Shown piece by piece: positions 38,278 to 48,148 of a DNA stretch of 64,000 nucleotides (position 1 is its first letter; each line of letters opens with the position of its first letter). This DNA comes from Wolbachia endosymbiont of Encarsia formosa (lineage in GTDB: Bacteria > Pseudomonadota > Alphaproteobacteria > Rickettsiales > Anaplasmataceae), in the NCBI RefSeq assembly GCF_039540065.1, contig NZ_CP154278.1, positions 310,001-374,000 of the forward strand, in the 5' to 3' direction. The notes beneath the pieces are model-generated. The model was not told where the DNA came from, searched no databases, and was given only the letters and a program-made list of their open reading frames with translations. The position numbers were made by a program, and so were the translations under genes.

Positions 38278-39540
38278 CTACACCTTTCCAAAGATGAGTG
38301 ATGCATTAGTTCCACCAAAACCAAATGAATTAGAAAGTGCATATTGAATTTTATGCTCTTGAGCTTTAAGTGGTACAAAATTTAAATCACACTCTTCTGA
38401 AGGTTTGTATAGGTTTAAAGTTGGTGGAACAATTCCATTGTTTAATGCAAGGATACTAAATATTGCTTCAACACTTCCTGCGGCACCAAGTAAATGTCCT
38501 ATAGAAGATTTAGTCGAGGAAACAGGTATTTTATAGGCATAGTCACCGAATAACTGCTTTATTGCTATTACTTCAACTTTATCCCCAAGTGTTGTTGAAG
38601 TCCCATGTGCATTGATATACCCAATTTGACTTGGGCTTACTTGTGCACTCCTTAAAGCAAGTTCCATTGCCTTAAGTGCGCCTCTTCCTTCTGGATGTGG
38701 TGCTGTGATGTGGTGCGCATCTCCTGTGAGTCCATATCCAGTGAGTTCTGCATATATTTTTGCTTCCCTTTTTTTTGCATGTTCATATTCTTCCAGAACT
38801 AATATACCTGCCCCTTCGCCCATGACAAATCCATCACGTTCTTCGTCCCATGGCCTTGAGGCCTCTTCAGGCTTATCATTGAATTTAGTTGATAGCGCCT
38901 TCATAGATGCAAAACCTGCAATTCCAACTCTGCATAACGCACTTTCTGCTCCACCTGCAATCATAATATCAGCTTCACCGAGTTTTATAGCTCTTGCTGA
39001 GTTTATAATCGCATGCGCACCTGTTGCACATGCAGTTACCGCTGAGTCATTTGGACCTATAAATTCGTATTTAATAGAAATATGACCAGATATCAAATTT
39101 ATTAGACTTGCAGGAACAAAAAATGGGCTAACACGTCTAGGCCCCTTCTCCTGCATGGTAATTACATTTTCCTGAATTGATGTAAGACCACCTATACCAG
39201 AACCAATAGCTACACCTATTCGCTCTTTATTAATATTTTTATTTTCCAAAATTAGTGAATCTTCTACTGCCTGAACAGCTGCTGCAATTCCGTAGTGAAT
39301 AAAACGATCTGTTCTTTTTAGGTCTTTTTCAGAAATATAATCTAGCGGATTAAAACAGCTTTCAGCGCTGTAGGATACCTGTCCTGCAACCCTGCAAGCA
39401 AGATCAGAAGAGTTGAACCTATCTGTACTGATTGCTTTTATGCAAGATTTACCTTCTTTCAGCTTTAACCAGGTGTTATTAACATCTGCTGCTAGTGGAG
39501 TAATTAAGCCAACACCGGTAACTACTACTCTTCTGCTCAT
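38278..39540 (-). CDS. fabF: 3-oxoacyl-ACP synthase II (KAS II)
   Basis: 420 residues. The catalytic Cys is in TACATGAHAI, the two His in HGTSTTLGDKVE and GHLLGAAG, and the C-terminus is NSFGFGGTNASLIF. It elongates acyl chains on ACP in type II fatty-acid synthesis. Six bases separate it from acpP upstream, so the two are cotranscribed. Confidence 0.96.
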   Translation of the reverse strand: MSRRVVVTGVGLITPLAADVNNTWLKLKEGKSCIKAISTDRFNSSDLACRVAGQVSYSAESCFNPLDYISEKDLKRTDRFIHYGIAAAVQAVEDSLILENKNINKERIGVAIGSGIGGLTSIQENVITMQEKGPRRVSPFFVPASLINLISGHISIKYEFIGPNDSAVTACATGAHAIINSARAIKLGEADIMIAGGAESALCRVGIAGFASMKALSTKFNDKPEEASRPWDEERDGFVMGEGAGILVLEEYEHAKKREAKIYAELTGYGLTGDAHHITAPHPEGRGALKAMELALRSAQVSPSQIGYINAHGTSTTLGDKVEVIAIKQLFGDYAYKIPVSSTKSSIGHLLGAAGSVEAIFSILALNNGIVPPTLNLYKPSEECDLNFVPLKAQEHKIQYALSNSFGFGGTNASLIFGKV

Positions 39541-39546
39541 TCAATA

Positions 39547-39807
39547 TCAATTGTTTACTTTTTTTACTATATATTCAACTATCTGTTCCATAGTTTCCAT
39601 TTTTTGTGCATCTTCATCAGGAATCTCTATACCAAATTCTTCTTCAGCTGCCATGATTATTTCAACTGCATCTAAACTATCTGTGCCATGGTCTGAAAGC
39701 TTTGAAGAACTACTAAATCCCTCTACATCCTTACTGATGTGCTCTAGTATAATCTTCTTTACTTTTTCTTCTATATCTTCTCTAGTGCTTTTTGCCAATT
39801 CGTTCAT
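39547..39807 (-). CDS. acpP: acyl carrier protein
   Basis: 86 residues, acidic, with the phosphopantetheine attachment Ser in GTDSLDAVE. It carries fatty acyl chains for the FabF reaction encoded just downstream. It is divergent from ispA. Confidence 0.96.
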   Translation of the reverse strand: MNELAKSTREDIEEKVKKIILEHISKDVEGFSSSSKLSDHGTDSLDAVEIIMAAEEEFGIEIPDEDAQKMETMEQIVEYIVKKVNN

Positions 39808-39934
39808 TTCTTACTAAAAAATAACCTATTCTCTGATGTTATAAGAAATTTTGATGTTTGCAATAGCTTTTATGATTATATAAACTATTAAAAACTTCCT
39901 ATCTCTTAGCACTCGATAGTTAATAAATTTAAAA

Positions 39935-40735
39935 ATGCTAGACGAAACAACAAAAAATTTGCTTGTTGTAGAAGTGAATAAGCTCTTACCTGAAAATAGC
40001 GAGAATAAACTTATATCAGCTATGCGTTATGTGCTTCTTGCTCCTGCAAAACATATACGTTCTTTTTTAGTTATAGCATCTTCTTTAGTTATAGCATCTT
40101 CATCGATATTCAACATAAAGGTTGAAAAAGCAATAACATCAGCAGCAGCAATTGAATTTATTCATGCTTACTCCCTCATTCACGATGATCTGCCATGTAT
40201 GGATAACAGTGACACCCGCAGAGGCCAGCCAAGCTGCCACAAAAAATTTGGTGAAGCAACAGCAGTACTGGCCGGAGATGCATTACTTACCCTGGCTTTT
40301 GAGGTATTATCTTTGTTAAATTGTGAGATCATAAAAGTGCTCTCTCAAGCAATAGGAATGAAGGGAATGGTGGGAGGGCAGATTTTAGATATAGGTGCAG
40401 ATTTTGACAAAATAAAAGAAATTCATTTGATGAAAACTGCAAAACTATTTGCAGCTTCATGTGAAATAGGGGCTATAATAGGAGGCGCTACAGACAAGGA
40501 GCGGGAAGCATTATATAACTATGGAATAAATCTAGGGCTTATTTTTCAAGCCAAGGATGATATCGAAGATTATGAGCAAGATAAAACAAACAATTTAATG
40601 TCCGTGCTTGGAAAAAATGAAATGGAAAACTATATAGATAGTCTCTTTAAACAGGCCTCAGATAATTTAAGTACGCTTTCAGGGAATACTAGTGACTTAT
40701 ATGATTTATTGAATCAAGTAAAAAAAGATGGTTAG
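39935..40735 (+). CDS. ispA: farnesyl/geranyl diphosphate synthase
   Basis: 266 residues. The two aspartate-rich motifs are IHDDLPCMDN (first, short type of bacterial FPP synthases) and AKDDIEDYEQD (second). It makes farnesyl diphosphate for undecaprenyl phosphate and quinone side chains. An 18-bp direct duplication (40067-40102) adds six residues (LVIASS twice) right after the AKHIRSF segment that normally reads GKxxRP. It overlaps the next gene by eight bases. Confidence 0.9.
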   Translation: MLDETTKNLLVVEVNKLLPENSENKLISAMRYVLLAPAKHIRSFLVIASSLVIASSSIFNIKVEKAITSAAAIEFIHAYSLIHDDLPCMDNSDTRRGQPSCHKKFGEATAVLAGDALLTLAFEVLSLLNCEIIKVLSQAIGMKGMVGGQILDIGADFDKIKEIHLMKTAKLFAASCEIGAIIGGATDKEREALYNYGINLGLIFQAKDDIEDYEQDKTNNLMSVLGKNEMENYIDSLFKQASDNLSTLSGNTSDLYDLLNQVKKDG

Positions 40736-41609
40736 AAAAATTATATTACAAATGTTTATCTCTGTAGTAATGATTCTCACTTTAGCTTCTGCTTTTATAA
40801 TTACGATTGTTTATATAAACAAAGATAAACCAGAGAAAAGGGAAAAGCTTTACGAAATAAATGCTACACATGGTGGTTTGACACAGATGATAGCAAGTTA
40901 TTTGGTCAGGCCGATACTTGAATCAGCTCTTGATCGTTATATTGAAAAGCATGGGTTAGCAGAATATTTAGAAGAAATAACACAGCAAAAAGAAGAAGAG
41001 ATGATAAACTTTTATGAAATTACTGAAGGTAGTGGCAGTAAAGTTTTCTGTGGCCAAGAAGTTCTGCTACAAATGTACAAAGTCTCCAACAACCTAGCAA
41101 CGCTACTTCCGACTGATGTCAATTTGAAAATAGGTCAGGATTACTTAAAAGAAGTGAGTTTAGGGGTAATAGGTATGAAAGAAGGTGGAGAGCGTGTAGT
41201 TACTATTGCTGCTGATGACAACAAAATGAGTTTTAACTCTTATTACATCAAACTGATTGAAGTAAAAGATAAATATCCCGATTCAGTAAATAACCTGATG
41301 ATTTTTAATGACTTAATTAACAAAACTGGAAAGCGAGTAAAATGTGGCGATGAGATATCAGTTCAATATAGCATAAAGAGACATAATGGTGAGTATATAA
41401 TCAAAGATCAAATAGTACAGTTTAAGGTTGGTGACAAAAAAATACCACTTGCTATAGAACTTGGAGTTGTGGGAATGAGAGCTGGTAATAAAAGAACAGT
41501 TCTTTCTCCACCTGATCTTTTAACTGGTATATTAATAAAAGAAATAGATTTTGATGAAGAAAATATCTCAATAATTGATTTAAGCTTGAATTCTACTATT
41601 GAAAAATAG
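40728..41609 (+). CDS. membrane-anchored protein with two FKBP-like domains
   Basis: 293 residues. One N-terminal transmembrane helix (about residues 8-30) is followed by a helical spacer and two FKBP-like units: GQEVLLQMYKVSN...LGVIGMKEGGERVVTI (about 105-190) and GDEISVQYSIKRHNGE...LGVVGMRAGNKRTVLSPP (about 210-270). FKBPs are peptidyl-prolyl isomerases; the active-site aromatic residues are poorly kept, so a chaperone role in the periplasm is more likely than strong isomerase activity. Coupled to ispA. Confidence 0.65.
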   Translation: MVRKIILQMFISVVMILTLASAFIITIVYINKDKPEKREKLYEINATHGGLTQMIASYLVRPILESALDRYIEKHGLAEYLEEITQQKEEEMINFYEITEGSGSKVFCGQEVLLQMYKVSNNLATLLPTDVNLKIGQDYLKEVSLGVIGMKEGGERVVTIAADDNKMSFNSYYIKLIEVKDKYPDSVNNLMIFNDLINKTGKRVKCGDEISVQYSIKRHNGEYIIKDQIVQFKVGDKKIPLAIELGVVGMRAGNKRTVLSPPDLLTGILIKEIDFDEENISIIDLSLNSTIEK

Positions 41610-41679
41610 CTTAAAGAATTACGAAGTAAGAAAAAATAAAACCTCTTGAATGCTCTATATTACTTAAAGTAGGCTTCAT

Positions 41680-43131
41680 CTAAAGTATAAATTTAGATAA
41701 ATCAAGCTGCTTTGAAATTGACTCTAGTTTATCTCTTACATATTTGCTATCTATAACAAATTTTTCACTATTTTTTTCAGAAGCGATAAAACTTATTTCA
41801 TCCAAAAGCTTCTCCATGACAGTATGAAGTCTTCTTGCACCTATATTTTCCACTTCTCTATTAACTGTAAATGCTATTTCAGCTATAGTCTCTATACCAT
41901 CATCAGTAAACTCAAGTGTTACATTTTCCGTTTTCATTAACGCTATATACTGTTTTAACAAACTAGATTCTGGTTCCTTTAATATTTTTATTAGATCCTC
42001 TTGAGTAAGCGCCTTAAGTTCCACTCTAATTGGCAATCTACCCTGTAATTCTGGTAAAAGATCAGATGGCTTAGATAAATGAAAGGCACCAGATGCAATA
42101 AATAATATATAGTCTGTTTTTACGGGGCCATACTTAGTTGAAACAGTTGTTCCCTCAAGTAATGGTAACAGATCGCGCTGCACTCCTTCTCTGTTGACTT
42201 CACCTTTTATTTCTGTACGTGCTGCAATTTTATCTATTTCATCTAAAAACACTATGCCTTCATTGCTAACAAGATCAATCGCTTCTTTGATTATCTTGTC
42301 TTCATCCATTAACCTTTCGCTTTCTTCATTAATCAATATTTCACGTGCTTCTTTCACTTTAACTGTAATAGTTTTTGTTTTTTTGCTCCCATTAAACATC
42401 TTGCCCACGATTTCTGTTACGTTCATCACACCAATTTGCCCAACTGGCATGCCAGGTATATCAAAAGTGGGTAACATACCCTTGCTCTCCCTGACGTTAA
42501 TAGAAACTTCTCCATCTTCAAATTCCTTATTTCTCAGTCTTTCTCTGAAAACTTTTTTGCTTTCCTCGGTTGCATCTTCACCAACCATGGAGTTGACTAT
42601 TATCTTTTCAGCCAAACCTAAAGCTTTTTTAGTTAAGGCTTTACGTGCTTTTTCCTTAACTAAAACTATTGCTGCATCAACTAAATCACGTATTATCGAG
42701 TCAACATCACGTCCAACATATCCTATTTCAGTAAATTTCGTTGCTTCAACTTTTATAAAAGGTGCACCAGCAAGCTTTGCTAAACGGCGAGCTATTTCAG
42801 TTTTACCAACTCCCGTATGGCCTATCATGAGTATATTCTTAGGTATAATCTCTTCACGTAGTGAAAGTGGGACTTTATTTCGACGCCAACGATTTCTGAG
42901 TGCAATAGCAACAGCGCGCTTTGCGTCATTCTGCCCGATTATAAATCTATCCAACTCTTTAACTATCTTCTGTGGTGGTAGATCATCTAATAAAGCTTGT
43001 GAGCTTTGGATGCTGCTACTTTCTATACCTTCATTTTCACAGAGGCCGTTTTTTTTATTGCAGTCATCATTATTATCAGATTGACCTACTACAGGTTGAC
43101 CAGAAGAATTGGTACACAAAGTTCTTGACAT
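41680..43131 (-). CDS. hslU: ATP-dependent protease ATPase subunit HslU
   Basis: 483 residues, AAA+ unfoldase with [13 protein letters not shown] (Walker A), [12 protein letters not shown] (Walker B), the GYVGRD pore loop and a C-terminal tail LDLSKFIL that docks on HslV. A 50-residue polar N-terminal extension precedes the usual start [13 protein letters not shown]. It follows hslV by one base. Confidence 0.96.
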   Translation of the reverse strand: MSRTLCTNSSGQPVVGQSDNNDDCNKKNGLCENEGIESSSIQSSQALLDDLPPQKIVKELDRFIIGQNDAKRAVAIALRNRWRRNKVPLSLREEIIPKNILMIGHTGVGKTEIARRLAKLAGAPFIKVEATKFTEIGYVGRDVDSIIRDLVDAAIVLVKEKARKALTKKALGLAEKIIVNSMVGEDATEESKKVFRERLRNKEFEDGEVSINVRESKGMLPTFDIPGMPVGQIGVMNVTEIVGKMFNGSKKTKTITVKVKEAREILINEESERLMDEDKIIKEAIDLVSNEGIVFLDEIDKIAARTEIKGEVNREGVQRDLLPLLEGTTVSTKYGPVKTDYILFIASGAFHLSKPSDLLPELQGRLPIRVELKALTQEDLIKILKEPESSLLKQYIALMKTENVTLEFTDDGIETIAEIAFTVNREVENIGARRLHTVMEKLLDEISFIASEKNSEKFVIDSKYVRDKLESISKQLDLSKFIL

Positions 43132-43132
43132 A

Positions 43133-43687
43133 TTACTCCTTTATTTTTTCAATAATTAGATTATGGTTTGTATAAACACATATATCGGCAGCTATCTTCA
43201 TAGCCTTTTTTGCAATCTCCTCTATTGATATTCCTTCAACGTCAATCAAAGCTTTTGCTGCAGATAAAGCAAAATTTCCTCCAGAGCCAATGGCTGCAAT
43301 GCCATCTTCAGGTTCAAGAACATCACCCGTTCCTGTAATGACCAATGAAATGGACTTGTCTGCCACGATCATCATAGCTTCTAATTTTCTTAGATATTTA
43401 TCAATTCTCCAGTCTTTTGCAAGTTCAACACATGCCCTCATTAACTGTCCTGGGTGCTTATCAAGTTTAGATTCTAGCCTTTCGAAGAGAGTAAATGCAT
43501 CAGCTGTTGCTCCAGCAAAACCGGCAATTACGGAATCACCAGAAAGACGCCTAACTTTTTTTGCTCCAGATTTTATAACGGTATGGCCTAGCGAGACTTG
43601 CCCATCACCTATTACTACTACATTTTTGTCTCTTCTAATTGATAGTATAGTAGTACCATACATTTTACTGCTGTCGTGATGAATCAT
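43133..43687 (-). CDS. hslV: ATP-dependent protease peptidase subunit HslV
   Basis: 184 residues of the proteasome-beta fold. The catalytic N-terminal Thr is expected at residue 12 ([21 protein letters not shown]) after removal of a short propeptide. It forms the two-ring peptidase with HslU, encoded next. Confidence 0.96.
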   Translation of the reverse strand: MIHHDSSKMYGTTILSIRRDKNVVVIGDGQVSLGHTVIKSGAKKVRRLSGDSVIAGFAGATADAFTLFERLESKLDKHPGQLMRACVELAKDWRIDKYLRKLEAMMIVADKSISLVITGTGDVLEPEDGIAAIGSGGNFALSAAKALIDVEGISIEEIAKKAMKIAADICVYTNHNLIIEKIKE

Positions 43688-43769
43688 TTTTTTGTTATTT
43701 TAATTCGTTATATTATATTAAGATTATAACTTATAATATAGTACTTTTCTTATAACATTTAAAGTGTAG

Positions 43770-44924
43770 ATGCAAAACATAATTCGCCCAGATTTGGAAA
43801 AAAGTATAAATAATTGGTTTGAGGCAAAATTTAACGGCCTTACATTGCCATTTTATAGCTCTATAGATCTTAGAAACTCCAGCTACAAAATTGCCCCAGT
43901 GGACGCTAATTTATTTCCTGCAGGGTTCAACAATCTAAGTGAGACATCAAGAGCAACAGCAGCAAAACTAATAAAAAGTTATTTTGAAACAAAACAATAT
44001 AAAAAGACTCTTATAATACCGGAGAATTACACACGAAATAAAATGTATATAGAAAACGTATTTGTTATAGATAAAGTACTGCAACTCGCAGGTTTTGAAA
44101 CTAGAATTGGCCTCTTTCATAATGAAACGTACAATTTAATAGAACAGTATGAAACTGTTGTGAAAGAAAACTCTTTGCTGAAGACAACTTCAGGATTTGT
44201 GCCTGATGTTATTATACTGAACCGTGATATGACTAGCCACATTCCAGACACACTAGAAAACGTAAAACAAGAGATAGTGCCAAGTCCATTATATGGCTGG
44301 CACAGTAGGCAGAAATTTCAATATTTTGAAATCTATCAAAAATTAGTGTCCGAATTTTGTGGCGAATTTAAAATGGATCCATGGCTTATTTCTGTGCTTA
44401 CAGAAAGCTGTAATGGAGTTGACTTTAATGATGATTCATCACTAGGAGCAGTAGCGACTAAAGTTGACCAAATATTATCTCTAGTGCAAAAAAAATATGA
44501 GGAATATGAAATAAAAACACAACCTTACGTTTTTATCAAAGCAAGCAATGGCACATATGGAATGGGCATTATAACAGCAACAAGTGGAAAGGAAATATTA
44601 AATCTCAATAAAAAAAAGCGTCATAAAATGAAAAAGATAAAAGAAGGAATAGCAATCAATAGTGTTATTATACAAGAAGGTGTACCAACTATTGACATAT
44701 TTAAAAGTAGTTCTGCAGAACCGCTAATATACTATATAGGAGATACTCCAACATGTTACTTATACCGATGTAATAGCAGGAAAGATGTATATTCTAGCTT
44801 GAATTCCACTGACTGTGAATTTTATGACATCAGCCAAGGTAATAAAACTCTGCCACTTTGGAATATTGTTAGTAAATTAGCAGTGCTAGCATTGGCAGTG
44901 GAAATCAGGTCTTTTCATCTCTAA
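43770..44924 (+). CDS. gshA: glutamate-cysteine ligase, GshA proteobacterial type
   Basis: 384 residues matching the GshA family of alpha- and gammaproteobacteria distinct from E. coli GshA: SSIDLRNSSYKIAPVDANLFPAGFNN near the start, FKMDPWLISVLTESCNGVDF in the centre and the ATP-grasp-like FIKASNGTYGMGI. It joins glutamate and cysteine on the way to glutathione. It ends tail-to-tail with the next gene, overlapping by four bases. Confidence 0.85.
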   Translation: MQNIIRPDLEKSINNWFEAKFNGLTLPFYSSIDLRNSSYKIAPVDANLFPAGFNNLSETSRATAAKLIKSYFETKQYKKTLIIPENYTRNKMYIENVFVIDKVLQLAGFETRIGLFHNETYNLIEQYETVVKENSLLKTTSGFVPDVIILNRDMTSHIPDTLENVKQEIVPSPLYGWHSRQKFQYFEIYQKLVSEFCGEFKMDPWLISVLTESCNGVDFNDDSSLGAVATKVDQILSLVQKKYEEYEIKTQPYVFIKASNGTYGMGIITATSGKEILNLNKKKRHKMKKIKEGIAINSVIIQEGVPTIDIFKSSSAEPLIYYIGDTPTCYLYRCNSRKDVYSSLNSTDCEFYDISQGNKTLPLWNIVSKLAVLALAVEIRSFHL

Positions 44925-45718
44925 TCTACTTCCACAGTAGTGCTATTGTGACGATCATGGTGAGCTTCATCAAGTCCAGTAGAAGGATCAGTACCATTAT
45001 TAGGTTGATTGACAAACTTATCGATGTTTGATACTAGATATGCTATACTTAGTATCAAGCTAACCGTAACAGTTAAGTTGAAATTATAGATTATACCACC
45101 ACCCAAATCTATTGGTATGGTTGAAATTTCCATTCTTTTTAAGATGAAGCTTAACAAGCCCAATGACAAAGCGAATGTGCTAAAAATAACGTCTTTACCA
45201 TATTTAGCAGACTTTTCAGAATCCTTATTATTTAGATACTTCTTCCATGTATAATAACAGTTTATGCATTCTGAAAATAGAAATAGAACTGCTGATGTTA
45301 AGCTAATATAACTTATTATATCTTTATTGTTCCCAGCTAGGAAATGAATGATTTTCGTCTGCATCAATATTCCTATGACACAGTTTGCCAAGAAGGCTGA
45401 GTTACCTATCACCTGTATTGGTTTTTCAGGTTCATTTTCCTCTTTACCATTCTGAAGTTTTTTAGATTTATATCCAGATAAATTGAGACCAAAATGAAGA
45501 GTAAGTATTATTGATGTTGGTAGTTTTATGAACTTAGAAATATCTAATACAGTGCAAATATTTGATCTGTTGTTGTCAATAAAATCGCAACAAAATTGCA
45601 ATGAAATTTTACACAATATTCCTGTTAAACCTATTGCAATACAATACATCTTTCTAATATCATGATTATGAACATCATGTATACTTTGTATAAATGTATT
45701 TGGTTTACCTTTTGGCAT
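44921..45718 (-). CDS. hypothetical multi-pass membrane protein
   Basis: 265 residues with about six hydrophobic segments (for example MYCIAIGLTGILCKISLQF, ISLTSAVLFLFSECI, VIFSTFALSLGLLSFIL, FNLTVTVSLILSIAYLV) and a polar C-terminal tail rich in His, Asp and Asn. I recognise no family. It ends against gshA and is separated from hemH by 53 bases. Confidence 0.72.
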   Translation of the reverse strand: MPKGKPNTFIQSIHDVHNHDIRKMYCIAIGLTGILCKISLQFCCDFIDNNRSNICTVLDISKFIKLPTSIILTLHFGLNLSGYKSKKLQNGKEENEPEKPIQVIGNSAFLANCVIGILMQTKIIHFLAGNNKDIISYISLTSAVLFLFSECINCYYTWKKYLNNKDSEKSAKYGKDVIFSTFALSLGLLSFILKRMEISTIPIDLGGGIIYNFNLTVTVSLILSIAYLVSNIDKFVNQPNNGTDPSTGLDEAHHDRHNSTTVEVD

Positions 45719-45771
45719 AAGTAGATAATAAATTTTTAATATTATACTATAAAAATCTAAAAAGAAAAGTG

Positions 45772-46725
45772 CTATAAATCAGTACTTTGAGGGTGATCTA
45801 AACATAAATCGGCCAAGCACTTGATAAATAAGAGATCAGTACTGAGAGTTGGTACGCGAAAGTAATATCCGTCTTTGATAATTGCTTTATACTCTATATC
45901 AAGTTCAACCAGTGTTTCAGAATGCTCAGAAACAAAAGATATAGGTGATAAAACTACAGGTATATTATCGTCTTTCGCGCGTGATAGCTCACTTTCAGTG
46001 CTAGGCTCCAACCATTTTACAGGGCCAACCTTACTCTGATAACATATTCCCCAATCAAGATCTTCAATATTCAATTTTTTTACTATTAATTTTACTGTTT
46101 TTTCTATCTGTGAAGCGTAAGGATCGCCTTTTTTAATGATACTAAGAGGTAAGCTATGAGCCGAGAATAGGACTCTTGGCTTACCGATTTTGCTAGCTAA
46201 TTTATAATATTTAGACGTCAGATTAACATGAGCTTCAATAAAGTCTTCATTGTCATAATAATGGTGAATTGTTTTTGTGTTACATTCCAGTTTGGCATTT
46301 TTTTGCCAATTCTCTATGGATGATAGAGTTGTGGTGGTTGAATATTGCGGATATAGTGGTAACAGAATGATTTCGTCAGGGTTGAATTGCTTTACGCTTT
46401 TAACAACTTCATCAGCAAATGGATGCCAATAACGCATGCAGATGAATATCTTATACACATGGTTTCCATCTTCATTTAATTTTAGTTCTAAAGCATCAGC
46501 TTGTGCTTTTGTATTCTCCAAAATTGGAGACTTACCTCCAATGTGCTCGTATATTTCTTGTGCAGTATTTTCTCGCCTTTTGGAGATAAACTTTGCTAAA
46601 AGAAAGCGGAAAGGATTGGGTAGATTGACTATTCTTTTATCATAAAAGAGATTAAATAAAAAAAGACGAACTGCACTCAGTGAATCAGGCCCGCCTAGGT
46701 TAAATAAGATTACTGCCTTCTTCAC
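45772..46725 (-). CDS. hemH: ferrochelatase
   Basis: 317 residues. Inserts iron into protoporphyrin IX. Family marks: [19 protein letters not shown] near the start, the metal-site His in [11 protein letters not shown], and the ferrochelatase signature region [16 protein letters not shown]. The ATG overlaps the stop of the upstream membrane protein by four bases (ATGA). The last step of the pathway begun by HemA in this window. Confidence 0.95.
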   Translation of the reverse strand: MKKAVILFNLGGPDSLSAVRLFLFNLFYDKRIVNLPNPFRFLLAKFISKRRENTAQEIYEHIGGKSPILENTKAQADALELKLNEDGNHVYKIFICMRYWHPFADEVVKSVKQFNPDEIILLPLYPQYSTTTTLSSIENWQKNAKLECNTKTIHHYYDNEDFIEAHVNLTSKYYKLASKIGKPRVLFSAHSLPLSIIKKGDPYASQIEKTVKLIVKKLNIEDLDWGICYQSKVGPVKWLEPSTESELSRAKDDNIPVVLSPISFVSEHSETLVELDIEYKAIIKDGYYFRVPTLSTDLLFIKCLADLCLDHPQSTDL

Positions 46726-47501
46726 TTACAACACCCTGCTTCAGGTTTGCCTATAAAATTAGCTACACACTCATCAAGTTTAGTTACAGGCACTAAATTT
46801 CCCACACTAGCATACAATAGATAGCCAGATCTCTTCACGTTACTCTGTGTAGATGCAAAGCTTCTATCGAAAACCACATCAACACAAAAACTTGGCACTG
46901 CTTCAAGAAGTTCAACAGCAGCTAAAAATAACATTATACAACTTTGCAGGACCTTCAGGGGAAAAAGTAAAACTTTAACGAAAAGAGAGTTGCTACTTGT
47001 TTCATCCAGTAGTCGCCCTGAGTTAGGCGAATTATACTCGGTGTGTTTTCTATTTTGATCAAAGATAGGAAATTTTATAGTATCCTTCTTAAATCCCTTG
47101 TCTATTTCTTCTCTACTATGATCGGTGATCTTTTCTAGTAACTTCTCACGCAAATGCCAAGTTCTTACAACAAAACATGTTGCAATCATCAATGCAGCAC
47201 ATGTAAGTGCACACTCCTTAAGACTTATACTATCTATCATAGGTAATGCAAGACAAACAAATGGCACTATGATAGCCATTTCAAAAAATGGAATGGTGTT
47301 TCTTTTTATTGCAAAAACAGCACCTTCTTTTAATTTTGTATTACGATGTGCACTGTACTCTAACCAGCTCAAAGATGCCAAGCTGAAAGTTAAAAACCCT
47401 TTTGTTCCACAAAAAATTGATGATGTCAGGTTGTTGATCAACTTTTTAGTAGTAGACGCAGGATCAATTTGTTTGTTATTTTTTTCACTACAACACCCCA
47501 T
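46722..47501 (-). CDS. hypothetical membrane protein with MGCC and GCC termini
   Basis: About 259 residues from ATG 47501, chosen because AGGAGG lies eight bases before it; the frame is open to 47561. It begins [10 protein letters not shown] and ends EAGCCK. Hydrophobic segments lie around [32 protein letters not shown] and [16 protein letters not shown]. No family recognised. Coupled to hemH by a four-base overlap. Confidence 0.72.
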   Translation of the reverse strand: MGCCSEKNNKQIDPASTTKKLINNLTSSIFCGTKGFLTFSLASLSWLEYSAHRNTKLKEGAVFAIKRNTIPFFEMAIIVPFVCLALPMIDSISLKECALTCAALMIATCFVVRTWHLREKLLEKITDHSREEIDKGFKKDTIKFPIFDQNRKHTEYNSPNSGRLLDETSSNSLFVKVLLFPLKVLQSCIMLFLAAVELLEAVPSFCVDVVFDRSFASTQSNVKRSGYLLYASVGNLVPVTKLDECVANFIGKPEAGCCK

Positions 47502-47607
47502 ACAATACCTCCTTGGTGGTTTATTTTTAACTATAAATAAAAAATCTCTTTGATGGAACAAAAATTCGCAATAAAGTAAATATACGATCTTAATATAAGG
47601 AAATAAT

Positions 47608-48027
47608 ATGGCAATTGAGAGAACACTTTCAATATTAAAACCTGATGCAGTAAAAAATAATATTACAGGCAGTATAAATTCTTACATTGAAAAATCTGGA
47701 CTAAAAATTATAGCACAAAGAATGATGCTGCTGACAAAAAAACAAGCAGAGCTGTTTTATGAAATTCATAAGGATAGGCCTTTTTTTGGAGAATTAGTGG
47801 AATTTATGACTTCTGGGTCTGTGATAGTTCAAGTTTTAATCGGTGAAAATGCAGTCAGTAAATACAGACAAATCATGGGTGCTACAGATCCAAAGCAGGC
47901 AGATAAAGGTACAATTAGGGGTGATTTTGCTGATGATATTAGTGAAAATAGAGTGCATGGTTCTGATAGTCTAGAGAATGCTCATAGAGAAATAGCTTTC
48001 TTTTTTGCTGAATGTGAATTGGTGTAG
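47608..48027 (+). CDS. ndk: nucleoside diphosphate kinase
   Basis: 139 residues. The active-site His is in [12 protein letters not shown], preceded by the usual [12 protein letters not shown]. It balances NTP and dNTP pools. Ribosome-binding site AAGGAAAT before ATG 47608. Single gene. Confidence 0.97.
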   Translation: MAIERTLSILKPDAVKNNITGSINSYIEKSGLKIIAQRMMLLTKKQAELFYEIHKDRPFFGELVEFMTSGSVIVQVLIGENAVSKYRQIMGATDPKQADKGTIRGDFADDISENRVHGSDSLENAHREIAFFFAECELV

Positions 48028-48148
48028 TTTTACTTTTTTACATATTAAATTTCTGAATTTTATGTTGAACTGTATAATATTAGCCCAATTTTTAGTTTAA
48101 GCAATATTAAGGAAAAGCTTTCTAATACATAGTATAGATAATATTTAA

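Noticed and set aside
42194..43084. 296-residue plus-strand frame
   Set aside because: Lies wholly antisense to hslU and reads as a Ser/Ile/Leu-rich shadow.
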